Source: Salibaculum sp035270045 (GTDB lineage: Bacteria; Pseudomonadota; Alphaproteobacteria; Rhodobacterales; Rhodobacteraceae). From it: 64,000 nucleotides of DNA. Positions 24,580-34,514 of this stretch are shown here, one piece after another (positions within the stretch are counted from its first letter, which is position 1; every line of letters begins with the position of its first letter). Under the pieces are notes generated by a model. It was not told where the DNA came from. It did not search any database and was given only the letters and a program-made list of their open reading frames with translations. The stretch spans positions 1 to 64,000 of the forward strand of contig NZ_DATFIP010000058.1 in assembly GCF_035270045.1 (NCBI RefSeq). The letters are read 5' to 3'. A program made the position numbers and the translations under genes.

Positions 24580-25263
24580 ATGCCCCATCTTGCCGTTCAA
24601 CCGCCTGCCCTGCCCGTCTTCTCGACGGACCAGCCCGATACGGGGGTTCGCCTGCACCGGGTGATTTGCGTGGGACGCAACTACGCCGAGCATGCCCGCG
24701 AGATGGGCAACGACCCGGAGCGCGAGCCACCCTTCTTTTTTTTCAAACCGGCCAGCGCGGTGGTGCCCTCGGGTACGACCATTCCCTATCCGCCTGCCAC
24801 CGACAACCTGCACCACGAGGCGGAACTGGCCGTTCTGGTCGGCACTGGCGGGGCTGAGATCGCGCCGCAAGCAGCGCTGTCCCACGTCTGGGGCTTGGCC
24901 GCCGCCAACGACCTGACCCGCCGCGACCTGCAGGCAGAGGCAAAGCAGATGCGCCGCCCCTGGGACATGGCCAAGGGGTTCGACAACTCCGCAGTCCTGG
25001 GCAGGTTGCACAGGGGCGTGGACCTCGCCGGCGACAGATCGATCCGTTGCCGGGTCGATGACGTCTTGCGTCAGGATGCCCCCCTGTCGGCAATGATCTG
25101 GCCCGTCGAGGAGATCATCGCCCACGTGTCGCGCCTGCTGACGCTGCAACCCGGCGACCTGATCCTGACCGGCACGCCGGCGGGGGTCGGCCCACTGGCG
25201 CGCGGCCAGACCTGCACGGTCGAAATCGACGGATTTGACCCGGCAACGGTGACACTGGCCTGA
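24580..25263 (+). CDS. Fumarylacetoacetate hydrolase family protein (acylpyruvase-like)
   Basis: A 227-residue FAH-superfamily enzyme without the long N-terminal domain of the family member at 3571-4407. Catalytic-domain features are ICVGRNYAEHAREMG near residue 22, FFFKPASAVVP, the metal-ligand LHHEAELAVLVG, and the C-terminal LTGTPAGVGPL. This compact form resembles fumarylpyruvate and acylpyruvate hydrolases or oxaloacetate decarboxylases (FAHD1 type). It starts 9 bases after the carboxypeptidase stop, so it is probably cotranscribed, though no functional link is obvious. Convergent with yejF. Confidence 0.85.
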   Translation: MPHLAVQPPALPVFSTDQPDTGVRLHRVICVGRNYAEHAREMGNDPEREPPFFFFKPASAVVPSGTTIPYPPATDNLHHEAELAVLVGTGGAEIAPQAALSHVWGLAAANDLTRRDLQAEAKQMRRPWDMAKGFDNSAVLGRLHRGVDLAGDRSIRCRVDDVLRQDAPLSAMIWPVEEIIAHVSRLLTLQPGDLILTGTPAGVGPLARGQTCTVEIDGFDPATVTLA

Positions 25264-25281
25264 GCCGCGCCGCGGGGGGCC

Positions 25282-26861
<1,580 letters not shown>

Positions 26862-26865
<4 letters not shown>

Positions 26866-28043
26866 GAGAAGGTCTTTCTGGGATCGAAGGCGTCGCGCAC
26901 CCCCTCGAAGATGAACACCAGCAGCGACAGCATGATCGCAAAGGTGAAAAAGGCGGTGAAGCCCAGCCAGGGGGCTTGCAGGTTCTGCTTGGCCTGCAAC
27001 GTCAGCTCGCCCAGCGAGGGCGCCGAGGACGGCAGGCCGAAGCCCAGGAAATCAAGGCTGGCCAGCGTGGCGATGGTGCCGGTGATGATGAAGGGCAGCA
27101 GGGTCAGCGTGGCGACCATGGCGTTGGGCAGCATGTGGCGAAACATGATGGTACGGTTGGACACGCCCAACGCCCGCGCCGCCCTGACATACTCGAAATT
27201 GCGCGCGCGCAGGAATTCGGCGCGCACCACGCCCACCAGCGCCGGCCATCCGAACAGTACCGTCAGGAAGACCAGCAACCAGAAACTTCGCCCCAGGATC
27301 GCGAAGAGGATGATGATGACGTAGAGCGACGGCGTCGAGGACCAGATCTCGAGGATACGCTGAAAGACCAGGTCGATCCAGCCGCCGAAGAAGCCCTGGA
27401 TCGCCCCCGCGACGATCCCGATGATCGAGGCCAGCGAGGTCACGATGAGCGTGAACAGGATGGACAGGCGAAAGCCGTGGATCACTCGCGCCAATACGTC
27501 GCGCTTGGTGTCGTCGGTGCCCAACAGGTTGTTGCCGTCGGGCGGCGAGGGCGCCACGCCGGGCACATCGACGATGGTGTCAAAGGAATACGGGATCGGC
27601 GGCCAGAGCAGCCAGCCCTTTTGGAAATCCGGATGGTCTATCGTGCCCGCCTCCGCGGCGGCGATCATCTCGTCCGGTTCGTAGAAGCAATCCTCCAACC
27701 CGCCGGTGATAATGAGGCACTCGACCTCGATGTCGCGATAGGGCGCCTCGGTGGGGAAATCGCCGCCGAATTCGCGTTCCGCGTAGAAGGTGAAGACGGG
27801 CATCCGCAGCTCGCCGCGGTAGTTCACGAGGATAGGCTTGTCGTTTGCCAGGAACTCGGCAAAGAGGCTGAGTCCGAAAAGCACCAGGAAGATCCACAGC
27901 GACCAGTAGGCGCGGCGGTTGCGGGTGAAGTTGCGCCAGCGCCGCTTGTTGAGTGGCGAGGGCTCGAACCACCTCCGCCGGGGCACGCGCAAGTAATCTT
28001 GCCCGCCATTTTCCGGGGTATGATCGGGGGCGGGATCGGCCAT
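26862..28043 (-). CDS. yejE: Oligopeptide ABC transporter permease YejE
   Basis: A 393-residue inner-membrane permease. The first hydrophobic segment is around 50-68 (WSLWIFLVLFGLSLFAEFLA), followed by a long periplasmic section that is typical of YejE and DppC-type permeases, then five further segments from about residue 195. The EAA loop that contacts the ATPase is VRAARALGVSNRTIMFRHMLPNA. Its start directly follows the yejB stop and it overlaps yejF by 4 bases. Confidence 0.92.
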
Positions 28044-29246
28044 CTAGTCGCGCCTCTCGAAGTCGATCCGCGGGTCGATCAGAACATAGGTCAGGTCGGT
28101 GATGATGCCCACCACCAACCCCAGCAGCGAGAAGGTGAAAAGCGTGCCGAACATCACCGGGTAATCGCGCGCCAGCGTCGCCTCGAAGCCCAGCCGCCCC
28201 AGCCCGTCGAGCGAGAACAGCGTCTCGATGATCAGGCTGCCGCCGAAGAAGACCCCGATGAACAGGGCCGGAAAACCCGAGATCACGATCAGCATGGCGT
28301 TGCGGAAGACATGGCCGTAAAGCACCCGGCGTTCCGAGACACCCTTGGCCTTGGCGGTGATGACGTAGTGCTTCTTGATCTCTTCAAGAAAGGAATTCTT
28401 GGTCAGCAGGGTGAGCGTGGCGAAGGCACCGATAGTCAGGGCCAGCACCGGCAGCACGATGTGATGCAGGTAGTCCAGCGCCTTCCCCATGGCCGAGAGG
28501 TCTTCGAAGTTGCTGCTGGTCAGGCCGCGCAGCGGAAAGATCCTGTGGCAGGTGGGGTTGAAATTGCGCAGCTCGGGAAAGCGCTCGGCAAGCCATGGGA
28601 TCTGGAAACAGTTGTTCGAGGCGAAGAGCACGATCAGAAGGATCGCGAAGAGAAAGCCCGGGATGGCATAACCGACAATGATCGCCGCGCTGGTCCAGGT
28701 GTCGAAGGACGAACCGTCGCGCACTGCCTTGCGGATGCCCAACGGGATCGAGACCAGGTAGGCAATCAGCGTGGACCACAGTCCCAGCGTGATCGAGACG
28801 GGCAGTTTCTCGGCCACGAGTTCGAGCACGCCGACCGAGCGGAAGTAGCTGTCGCCGAAATCGAAGCGCATGTAGTCCCACATCATCATGAAGAACCGTT
28901 CAAGCGTGGGCACCGGAACCGCCGCGCACCCCTCGGCGCGCAGGCTGGGTTCTCCGGTGAAACCGTCTTCGCAGACCACGCGGGCAAAGTTGAACTCGAC
29001 CTGCAGCTCGTCCAGGAATTCCTGCGGCAGCCCCTGTGCCCCGGCATAGCTGGTGTCACCGCTCTCGACCGTTTCGCTGCCGCCGCCCGAGATCGTCTCG
29101 AAAACATCGCCCGAGCCTTCCATCTGGGCGATGATCTGCTCGATCGGGCCGCCCGGCACGAATTGCACCAGCGTGAAATTGATGATCATGATCCCCAGCA
29201 ACGTGGGGATCACGAGCAGCAAGCGTCTCAGGATATAGGCGCCCAT
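28044..29246 (-). CDS. yejB: Oligopeptide ABC transporter permease YejB
   Basis: A 400-residue inner-membrane permease of the DppB type. The N terminus MGAYILRRLLLVIPTLLGI is the classic first segment, a large periplasmic insert spans about 35-150, and five more membrane segments follow. The ATPase-contact loop is VITAKAKGVSERRVLYGHVFRNA. The insert with EQIIAQMEGSGD and several cysteines is characteristic of YejB rather than OppB. It lies 26 bases after yejA. Confidence 0.92.
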   Translation of the reverse strand: MGAYILRRLLLVIPTLLGIMIINFTLVQFVPGGPIEQIIAQMEGSGDVFETISGGGSETVESGDTSYAGAQGLPQEFLDELQVEFNFARVVCEDGFTGEPSLRAEGCAAVPVPTLERFFMMMWDYMRFDFGDSYFRSVGVLELVAEKLPVSITLGLWSTLIAYLVSIPLGIRKAVRDGSSFDTWTSAAIIVGYAIPGFLFAILLIVLFASNNCFQIPWLAERFPELRNFNPTCHRIFPLRGLTSSNFEDLSAMGKALDYLHHIVLPVLALTIGAFATLTLLTKNSFLEEIKKHYVITAKAKGVSERRVLYGHVFRNAMLIVISGFPALFIGVFFGGSLIIETLFSLDGLGRLGFEATLARDYPVMFGTLFTFSLLGLVVGIITDLTYVLIDPRIDFERRD

Positions 29247-29272
29247 GTGGCCTGCCTGCCCTTCCCTCTGTC

Positions 29273-31192
29273 CTAAAAGGCGCCTGCTTCGCGCAGATCT
29301 TCCGCCCGGTCCGCGTCATACCACCAGAAGGACAGCTCGCCCAGCGCGAAGGGGGGCATGTTCTCGGGGTGACGATACATGTCGTAATAGGCCACCGTAT
29401 GCACATCCTTGAACCACTGCGGCACCCAGAAGCCGTAGGCACGCAGGGCCCGGTCCAGCGCGTGGGTCGCCGTCGTCATCTCGTCAAGGGTCTGCGCGTC
29501 GATGACGTGATCGATCAGCCGGTCGATGGCCGGATCACGCAACCGCATGAGGTTGCGTGAACTGTCATCGGCGGTGGAACTGTGGAACCACTGCTTGAGG
29601 GCGATACCCGGCTCGAAGCCCTGCGTCAGGGTGTGGTTGACCAGATCGAAATCTCCGGTCCGGCGGCGCTCCACGTACTGGGCGGTGTCCACCCGTTCAA
29701 GCTCGGCGTCGACCCCGAGGCGCGACAGGTTCTCGACATAGGGATTCACGATGCGATCGAAGGCCGGCGAGAACTGCAGCACCGTCAGCGAAAGCACTCG
29801 CCCGTCCTTGCGGCGGATGCCGTCGTCGCCCACGATCCAGCCCGCCTCGTCCAGCAGATCCGATGCGCGGCGCAGGTTGCCCCGGTCGGTGGACCGTTCG
29901 GCGCGGGAGTCCGGTGGTATCTGCGCCGGGTCTGTCAGGATGGTCGGGTCCAGCAGCCCCTCGTCCACCAGCGGGCGCAGGAGGGCCAGTTCACTGTCGG
30001 ACGGCGTGCCCCGCGCCTGCAGACGGGTATTCTGCCAGAAGGATTCGACCCGTTCATAAAGGCCGTAGAACAGCGTTTCGTTGGACCATTCGAAGTTGAA
30101 CATCAGGCGCACTGCCTCACGCACGCGAGGGTCCTGCCATTCGGGCTTGTCGAGATTGAACACGAAGGACTGCGCGGATCCGATGTTGCCGTCGGGCAGT
30201 TCCTTCTTGACCATCCAGCCATTGTCGAGCGCCGGGAAATCGTAGCCCGTCGCCCAGGTCTTGGAAGAATTCTCGGTGCGGAAGGTATAAGCGCCGACCT
30301 TGAAGGCCTCGAAGGCTGTGGCGCTGTCGGCGAAATACTCGACCCGGATGGTGTCGAAATTGTTCTGGCCCACGTTGAGCGGGTGATCGGCGCCCCAGTG
30401 GTCGCGATCCCGGGCGTAGATCAGGCGTTCGTTCGTCTCGTAGCTGTCCAGCACGTATGCCCCGGTGCCCAGAAAGGGCGTATCGGTGCTTTCGTCGATG
30501 CGCGCGCCGGTCTCCTCGAACCAGGATTTCGAGAATACCGTCGTCCCGCCGGCAAAGCCGATCACGTCGCGGCGCGGGGCCTCCTCGGTGAAGGTGAACC
30601 GGATGCGGTGCTCGTCCAGCACCTCGACCTGCTCGACGAAGCCCTCGACCACCGTCCGGTATTCGGCGATGCCCTGTTCCATGAAAAGCTGGAAGGTAAA
30701 GGCCACGTCCTCGGCCGTCATCGGGCGGCCATCGGAAAAGGTGACGTCGTCACGCAGGTTGAAGATCACCCAGTCACGGCTGTCGGGGTATTCCAGCGTT
30801 TCGCAGAGATAGCAATAGAGACCGTAGGGATCGTCTGCCGTGGACACCAGCAGGCTTTCATACATGATCCCTGTCAGCGCGGCGACCACCCCCTCGCGGG
30901 TATAGCGGTTGAAGCTGTCGAAGCTGCCCTGGGACCATTGGCTGATCTCGCCACCCTTGGGTGCCTCGGGATTGACGTAGTCCAGGTGTTCCATATCGGC
31001 GGAATACTTCAGATCACCGAAATTGGTGTAGCCGTGGCTGACCGTGACATCTTGATGGCCCTCGGCCCAGGCGCCAACCGCACTCCCCATCACCAGCAGT
31101 CCGCCCATGGCCCAGGCGCGCCAATCCGGCACGGCGGGGGCGCTGAGGGCCCGGGCGCGGGCGCTCCGGGGTTCGGTGGCAGGTCTGCGCAT
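29273..31192 (-). CDS. yejA: Oligopeptide ABC transporter substrate-binding protein YejA
   Basis: A 639-residue family 5 extracellular solute-binding protein. The signal peptide is unusually long, with an arginine/alanine-rich stretch before the hydrophobic segment AMGGLLVMGSAVGAWAEG. The mature part has FGDLKYSADMEHLDYVNPEAPKGG near its start, then YESLLV and FNLRDDVTFSDGRPMTAEDV, as in peptide binders. GGAGGA directly abuts an ATG at 31198 but sits 6 bases before the ATG at 31192, so the latter is the likely start. First gene of yejABEF; captures peptides in the periplasm. Confidence 0.92.
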   Translation of the reverse strand: MRRPATEPRSARARALSAPAVPDWRAWAMGGLLVMGSAVGAWAEGHQDVTVSHGYTNFGDLKYSADMEHLDYVNPEAPKGGEISQWSQGSFDSFNRYTREGVVAALTGIMYESLLVSTADDPYGLYCYLCETLEYPDSRDWVIFNLRDDVTFSDGRPMTAEDVAFTFQLFMEQGIAEYRTVVEGFVEQVEVLDEHRIRFTFTEEAPRRDVIGFAGGTTVFSKSWFEETGARIDESTDTPFLGTGAYVLDSYETNERLIYARDRDHWGADHPLNVGQNNFDTIRVEYFADSATAFEAFKVGAYTFRTENSSKTWATGYDFPALDNGWMVKKELPDGNIGSAQSFVFNLDKPEWQDPRVREAVRLMFNFEWSNETLFYGLYERVESFWQNTRLQARGTPSDSELALLRPLVDEGLLDPTILTDPAQIPPDSRAERSTDRGNLRRASDLLDEAGWIVGDDGIRRKDGRVLSLTVLQFSPAFDRIVNPYVENLSRLGVDAELERVDTAQYVERRRTGDFDLVNHTLTQGFEPGIALKQWFHSSTADDSSRNLMRLRDPAIDRLIDHVIDAQTLDEMTTATHALDRALRAYGFWVPQWFKDVHTVAYYDMYRHPENMPPFALGELSFWWYDADRAEDLREAGAF

Positions 31193-31342
31193 GGTCATTC
31201 CTCCGGCGTTCTGTGAGCTTGAGGATGAGGCTAATGGGCGAAAGGTCCAGCCTTCAAGTTGAGAATGCGTGATCGCGCGTGAATCGGGTGCCATTCCCCC
31301 CGCCTATGCCAACAGGTGTCAAGGCAGCCTCCGAGCACGAAA

Positions 31343-31368
31343 AAGGGCCGCCCCGGCGGGCGACCCTT
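31343..31368 (-). terminator. Intrinsic terminator after the cytochrome c gene
   Basis: AAGGG and CGCCC (31343-31353) pair with GGGCG and CCCTT (31358-31368) around a CGGC loop with one internal mismatch. Read on the minus strand the stem is followed by a run of T. It lies 33 bases past the stop of the cytochrome gene at 31401. Confidence 0.7.
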
Positions 31369-31400
31369 CCTGTAGGATGGGCAGGACGGCCGCCGCCGGA

Positions 31401-31940
31401 TCACTCGCCGATCGTTTCCAGGTAGGCGATCAGGTCGGCGCGATCCTCGATGCGGCGCATGCCGGCATAGGACATCGCGGTGCCGGGGGCCCAGCCGCTC
31501 GGGTTCTCGAGGAACCCGTTCAGGTTCTCCGGGGTCCAGACATCGGCGACCTCGACAAGGCTGCCAGAGTAGTTGAAGCCCTCGACCGCAGAGATCTCGC
31601 GTCCGACCACGTCGTAGAGTGTCGGGCCGGTCATGTTCTGACCCGGCTCCAGTGCGTGACAGGCACGGCAGGCACGCCACTGGGATTCCCCCGCCGCGGC
31701 ATCGGCACTGGCGAAGACCTCTGAGAACTCGGGGCCTTCGTCCTCGACCACGTCCTCTTCGGCACCGTCATCCTCCGCGACCTCGATCACATAGGCCTGC
31801 GCCTGATCATCGCCGTAGCCACCGCCCACGTGATAGATCGTTTCCGCCGCCCAACTGCCAAGCAAGAATACCAGAAGCGTGCCGGAGAAGCCGCCCAGGA
31901 TCTTGGTCATCGTCATTGTGTCGAACATGTCGCGTTCCAT
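31401..31940 (-). CDS. Membrane-anchored cytochrome c (CycM/c552-like)
   Basis: A 179-residue class I cytochrome c. An N-terminal membrane anchor (about 13-32, ILGGFSGTLLVFLLGSWAAE) is followed by an acidic linker (EDDGAEEDVVEDEGPE) and a c-type domain with the heme motif CRACH around residue 92. The methionine ligand is in AMSYAGM. This design matches CycM/cytochrome c552 of Paracoccus and Rhodobacter, which carries electrons from the bc1 complex to cytochrome oxidase. AGGA lies 6 bases before the ATG at 31940. It is divergent from pheA, and a terminator lies just beyond its stop. Confidence 0.9.
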   Translation of the reverse strand: MERDMFDTMTMTKILGGFSGTLLVFLLGSWAAETIYHVGGGYGDDQAQAYVIEVAEDDGAEEDVVEDEGPEFSEVFASADAAAGESQWRACRACHALEPGQNMTGPTLYDVVGREISAVEGFNYSGSLVEVADVWTPENLNGFLENPSGWAPGTAMSYAGMRRIEDRADLIAYLETIGE

Positions 31941-32048
31941 CTGGTTCCTGATTCAGACGTCATCTATCCGCTTCCACCTGCATTGTTCAAGGTGTAGCAG
32001 CGCGACGAAATGCCCATCGCATGATCCGACAGTGGGAGAGAACCGCGG

Positions 32049-32891
32049 ATGACCCAGCGTATCGCCTTCCAGGGAGAACCCGGCGCCTATGGCCACCAGG
32101 CCTGCAAGGAGGCCCTGCCAAACCACGAGCCCCTGCCCTGTGCCACCTTCGACGCAGCCATCGAGGCGGTCCGAAAGGGTGAGGCCGACCTGGGCATGAT
32201 CGCGGTCGAGAACTCGATTTACGGCCGCGTCGGCGACGTGCATCACCTTCTGCCCGAAAGCGGACTGCACATCATCGACGAGGTCTTCATCCGGGTGCAC
32301 ATCAACCTTCTGGGCATGCGGGGCACACGGCTGCCCGATATCCGCACCGCCCTGGGGCACGTGGTGATCCTGCCGCAATGCTCGGGGTTCCTGCGCGAGA
32401 ACGCGATCCAGACGCGGGTCAGTTCCGACAACGCCCGCGCGGCGCGCGAGGTGGCCCTGGGCGAAGACCCCAGCCTGGGTGCACTGGCCTCTGAGCTGGC
32501 GGCCGATATTTACGGGCTGGACGTGGTGGCCCGCCATATCGAGGATCATGCGCGCAACACGACCCGCTTCCTGATCATGGCCCGCGACCCCGATTTCAAG
32601 CGGCGCGGCAAGCACGGCATGATGACCAGCTTCATCTTCCGGGTCCGCAACATCCCCGCGGCGCTTTACAAGGCCATGGGCGGTTTCGCGACCAACGGCG
32701 TCAACATGACCAAGCTCGAAAGCTACATGGTAGGCGGCGACTTCCACGCCACCCAGTTCTACGCCGAGATCGAGGGCCACCCGGACGACCGCAACGTCCA
32801 ACTGGCCATGGAAGAGCTGGACTATTTCACGGACCACATCAAGCTGATGGGGGTCTACCCGGCCGCGCCGCGGCGCCACGAACGCGCCTGA
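32049..32891 (+). CDS. pheA: Prephenate dehydratase
   Basis: A 280-residue enzyme that turns prephenate into phenylpyruvate in phenylalanine synthesis. The catalytic domain (1-180) opens with IAFQGEPGAYGHQAC and ends with NTTRFLIM, the TRF motif required for activity. An ACT regulatory domain follows (about 197-272) with LESYMVGGDFHATQFYAEIEGH, which should bind phenylalanine for feedback control. It has no chorismate mutase domain, as is usual in alphaproteobacteria. The ATG at 32049 is preceded by GGGAGAG. It converges with the SRPBCC gene, 15 bases apart. Confidence 0.95.
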   Translation: MTQRIAFQGEPGAYGHQACKEALPNHEPLPCATFDAAIEAVRKGEADLGMIAVENSIYGRVGDVHHLLPESGLHIIDEVFIRVHINLLGMRGTRLPDIRTALGHVVILPQCSGFLRENAIQTRVSSDNARAAREVALGEDPSLGALASELAADIYGLDVVARHIEDHARNTTRFLIMARDPDFKRRGKHGMMTSFIFRVRNIPAALYKAMGGFATNGVNMTKLESYMVGGDFHATQFYAEIEGHPDDRNVQLAMEELDYFTDHIKLMGVYPAAPRRHERA

Positions 32892-32906
32892 GCCAGTCCG
32901 GTCAGG

Positions 32907-33374
32907 TCACGCCCGCTCCCGGTGGCGCGCCTCGATATCCTCGGCATAGGTGGCGACAGTGGTCCGGAAACGCCGCTCAATCCGGCCGCGCCCGAGGCGC
33001 AGGGACTGCGCCAGCACCTTGGCCGCGATCGAGACCGGGCGGGTCACGATCACCACGTTCAGACGGGTCCGGCTGGCCGACAGCGCAACCAGGTCGACCG
33101 TGCAATGGCCCTTGATGTTCGGCGAAACGAAGCCGATGGTCAGGCCTTGGCCGGGGTCGAGACGCTCCAGCGTAGCCAGGACCCGCCGGTTCTTGCCGCG
33201 CAGGCGGAATTTCACCTCCCAGCGCGCGCCCGTTTCGGGGGGCACCGGTCCTTCCAGCAACCCGACATCGCCGCCCCGCCGCATGATCGCGCGCTCGAAG
33301 ACCGCGAAATCCGTCACTTCCCGGAAAACCTGTTCGACCGGGGCCTCGATATCCTCGCGCGCACTCAGCTCCAT
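32907..33374 (-). CDS. SRPBCC family protein
   Basis: A 155-residue protein with the START-like SRPBCC fold. The opening ELSAREDIEAPVEQVFREVTDF is the typical first strand and helix, WEVKFRLRGKNRRVLATLERL forms the central strands, and the long C-terminal helix starts around AQSLRLGRGRIERRF. Such proteins bind lipids or other hydrophobic ligands. No catalytic motif is visible and the ligand is unknown. It converges on pheA and shares the leftward strand with nudC, with a 78-base gap between. Confidence 0.75.
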   Translation of the reverse strand: MELSAREDIEAPVEQVFREVTDFAVFERAIMRRGGDVGLLEGPVPPETGARWEVKFRLRGKNRRVLATLERLDPGQGLTIGFVSPNIKGHCTVDLVALSASRTRLNVVIVTRPVSIAAKVLAQSLRLGRGRIERRFRTTVATYAEDIEARHRERA

Positions 33375-33452
33375 GTGTCACCCCGTCTCAAATACCCGGC
33401 CATTCCGAAGCCGCCCGGCCCGGGAGTACTGCCATTGTGAACAGTATGTCCC

Positions 33453-34415
33453 TCAACCAAGCCGATCCGCAAGCCAGTTGGACAGCAGGAATTGCGCGAT
33501 GGCACCCCGGCGGGCAGGCAGCAGGCCCGGCACCTCGCCGGCAAAGGCCGCGGCCAGCTCCTCGCGCGTGATCCAGCGGGCATCCGCCAGCTCGGTTGGG
33601 TCAAGGGTGATCTCCTCGCTCTCGGCCTGGCCGTGACAGCCGATCATGAGCGATCCGGGAAAAGCCCATGGCTGACTGGCCAGGTAATCGACCCGGCCCA
33701 CCCGGATGCCGGATTCCTCGACGACCTCGCGGCGGACGGCAGCCTCGACGGTCTCACCCGGCTCGATGAAGCCCGCCAGGCAAGAGAACATCCCCTCGGG
33801 CCAAGCCACACCACGGCCCAGCAGCGCGCGATTGCCACACGTCACCAGCATGATCACCACGGGGTCCGTGCGTGGAAAATGCGACGCCTCGCAAGCAGGG
33901 CAGAGCCGCTGCCACCCGGCCTGTGCCACCTCGCTGGGAGCGCCGCAGCGGGCGCAGAACCGATGCGTTCGGTGCCAGGACAGCAGCCCCCGTGCCATGG
34001 CCGCCAACTCGGCGTCGCGGGCGCTCAACCGTGTCATGCAGGCCTTCAGATCGGAAAAACCCTCGGCATCGGGAATGAGCGGATGACGTTGCAACGTCAC
34101 ATCGAGGAAGCTGCCGTCGGGCAGGGCCTCTCCGTCGGACACCGGGTCCCAGCCCGAGACATCCGCGCAGAAGACCGGCCCGTCGTCGTCCCGGCCAAGG
34201 AACAGGGGCGCCTCGGCCGCGTCCCGGATCAGCGGATGATCGGCGGCCAGCCGCGCCAGCGCGCCGCCCGCGATCATCATCTTCCCGCGCCAGGCAAGGA
34301 TGAACCGCGCCGTGGGCGCCCGGCGCATGGCCTCGATCGCCGCGGCGTCGCCGCGCAGATGCGCGGCCCGGTCCAGCCCCGAACCGCCGAATGTTACCGT
34401 TTCCGCCTGTCTCAT
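33453..34415 (-). CDS. nudC: NADH pyrophosphatase NudC
   Basis: A 320-residue Nudix hydrolase that cleaves NAD(H) and, in the E. coli enzyme, removes NAD caps from RNA. An N-terminal domain leads to a zinc ribbon (CARCGAP then CPACE around 155-180), then the Nudix box GFIEPGETVEAAVRREVVEESG and the NudC-specific SQPWAFPGSLM. All are intact. The ATG at 34415 (MRQAET) matches the family N terminus. The frame is open much further upstream but only as an antisense shadow of the neighbouring gene. Divergent from the nucleotidase at 34515. Confidence 0.93.
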   Translation of the reverse strand: MRQAETVTFGGSGLDRAAHLRGDAAAIEAMRRAPTARFILAWRGKMMIAGGALARLAADHPLIRDAAEAPLFLGRDDDGPVFCADVSGWDPVSDGEALPDGSFLDVTLQRHPLIPDAEGFSDLKACMTRLSARDAELAAMARGLLSWHRTHRFCARCGAPSEVAQAGWQRLCPACEASHFPRTDPVVIMLVTCGNRALLGRGVAWPEGMFSCLAGFIEPGETVEAAVRREVVEESGIRVGRVDYLASQPWAFPGSLMIGCHGQAESEEITLDPTELADARWITREELAAAFAGEVPGLLPARRGAIAQFLLSNWLADRLG

Positions 34416-34514
34416 GCAGGGTCGATGCCACGCAACGCGGAATTGTTCAATTCGTATAAGGGGCTTGCGCTGATCGGCAATCGCCCTAAGGTTGCATTGA
34501 TATATATAGTGAAA

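Noticed and set aside
26976..29276. A long plus-strand open frame (over 760 codons) opposite yejE and yejB
   Set aside because: The minus-strand frames encode clear permeases; the plus-strand translation is rich in Arg, His, Gln and Asp with no domain.
33492..34514. Extension of the nucleotidase frame far upstream, giving an apparent 975-residue protein
   Set aside because: The extra part is antisense to nudC and has no family match; the metal motifs start only after 34515.
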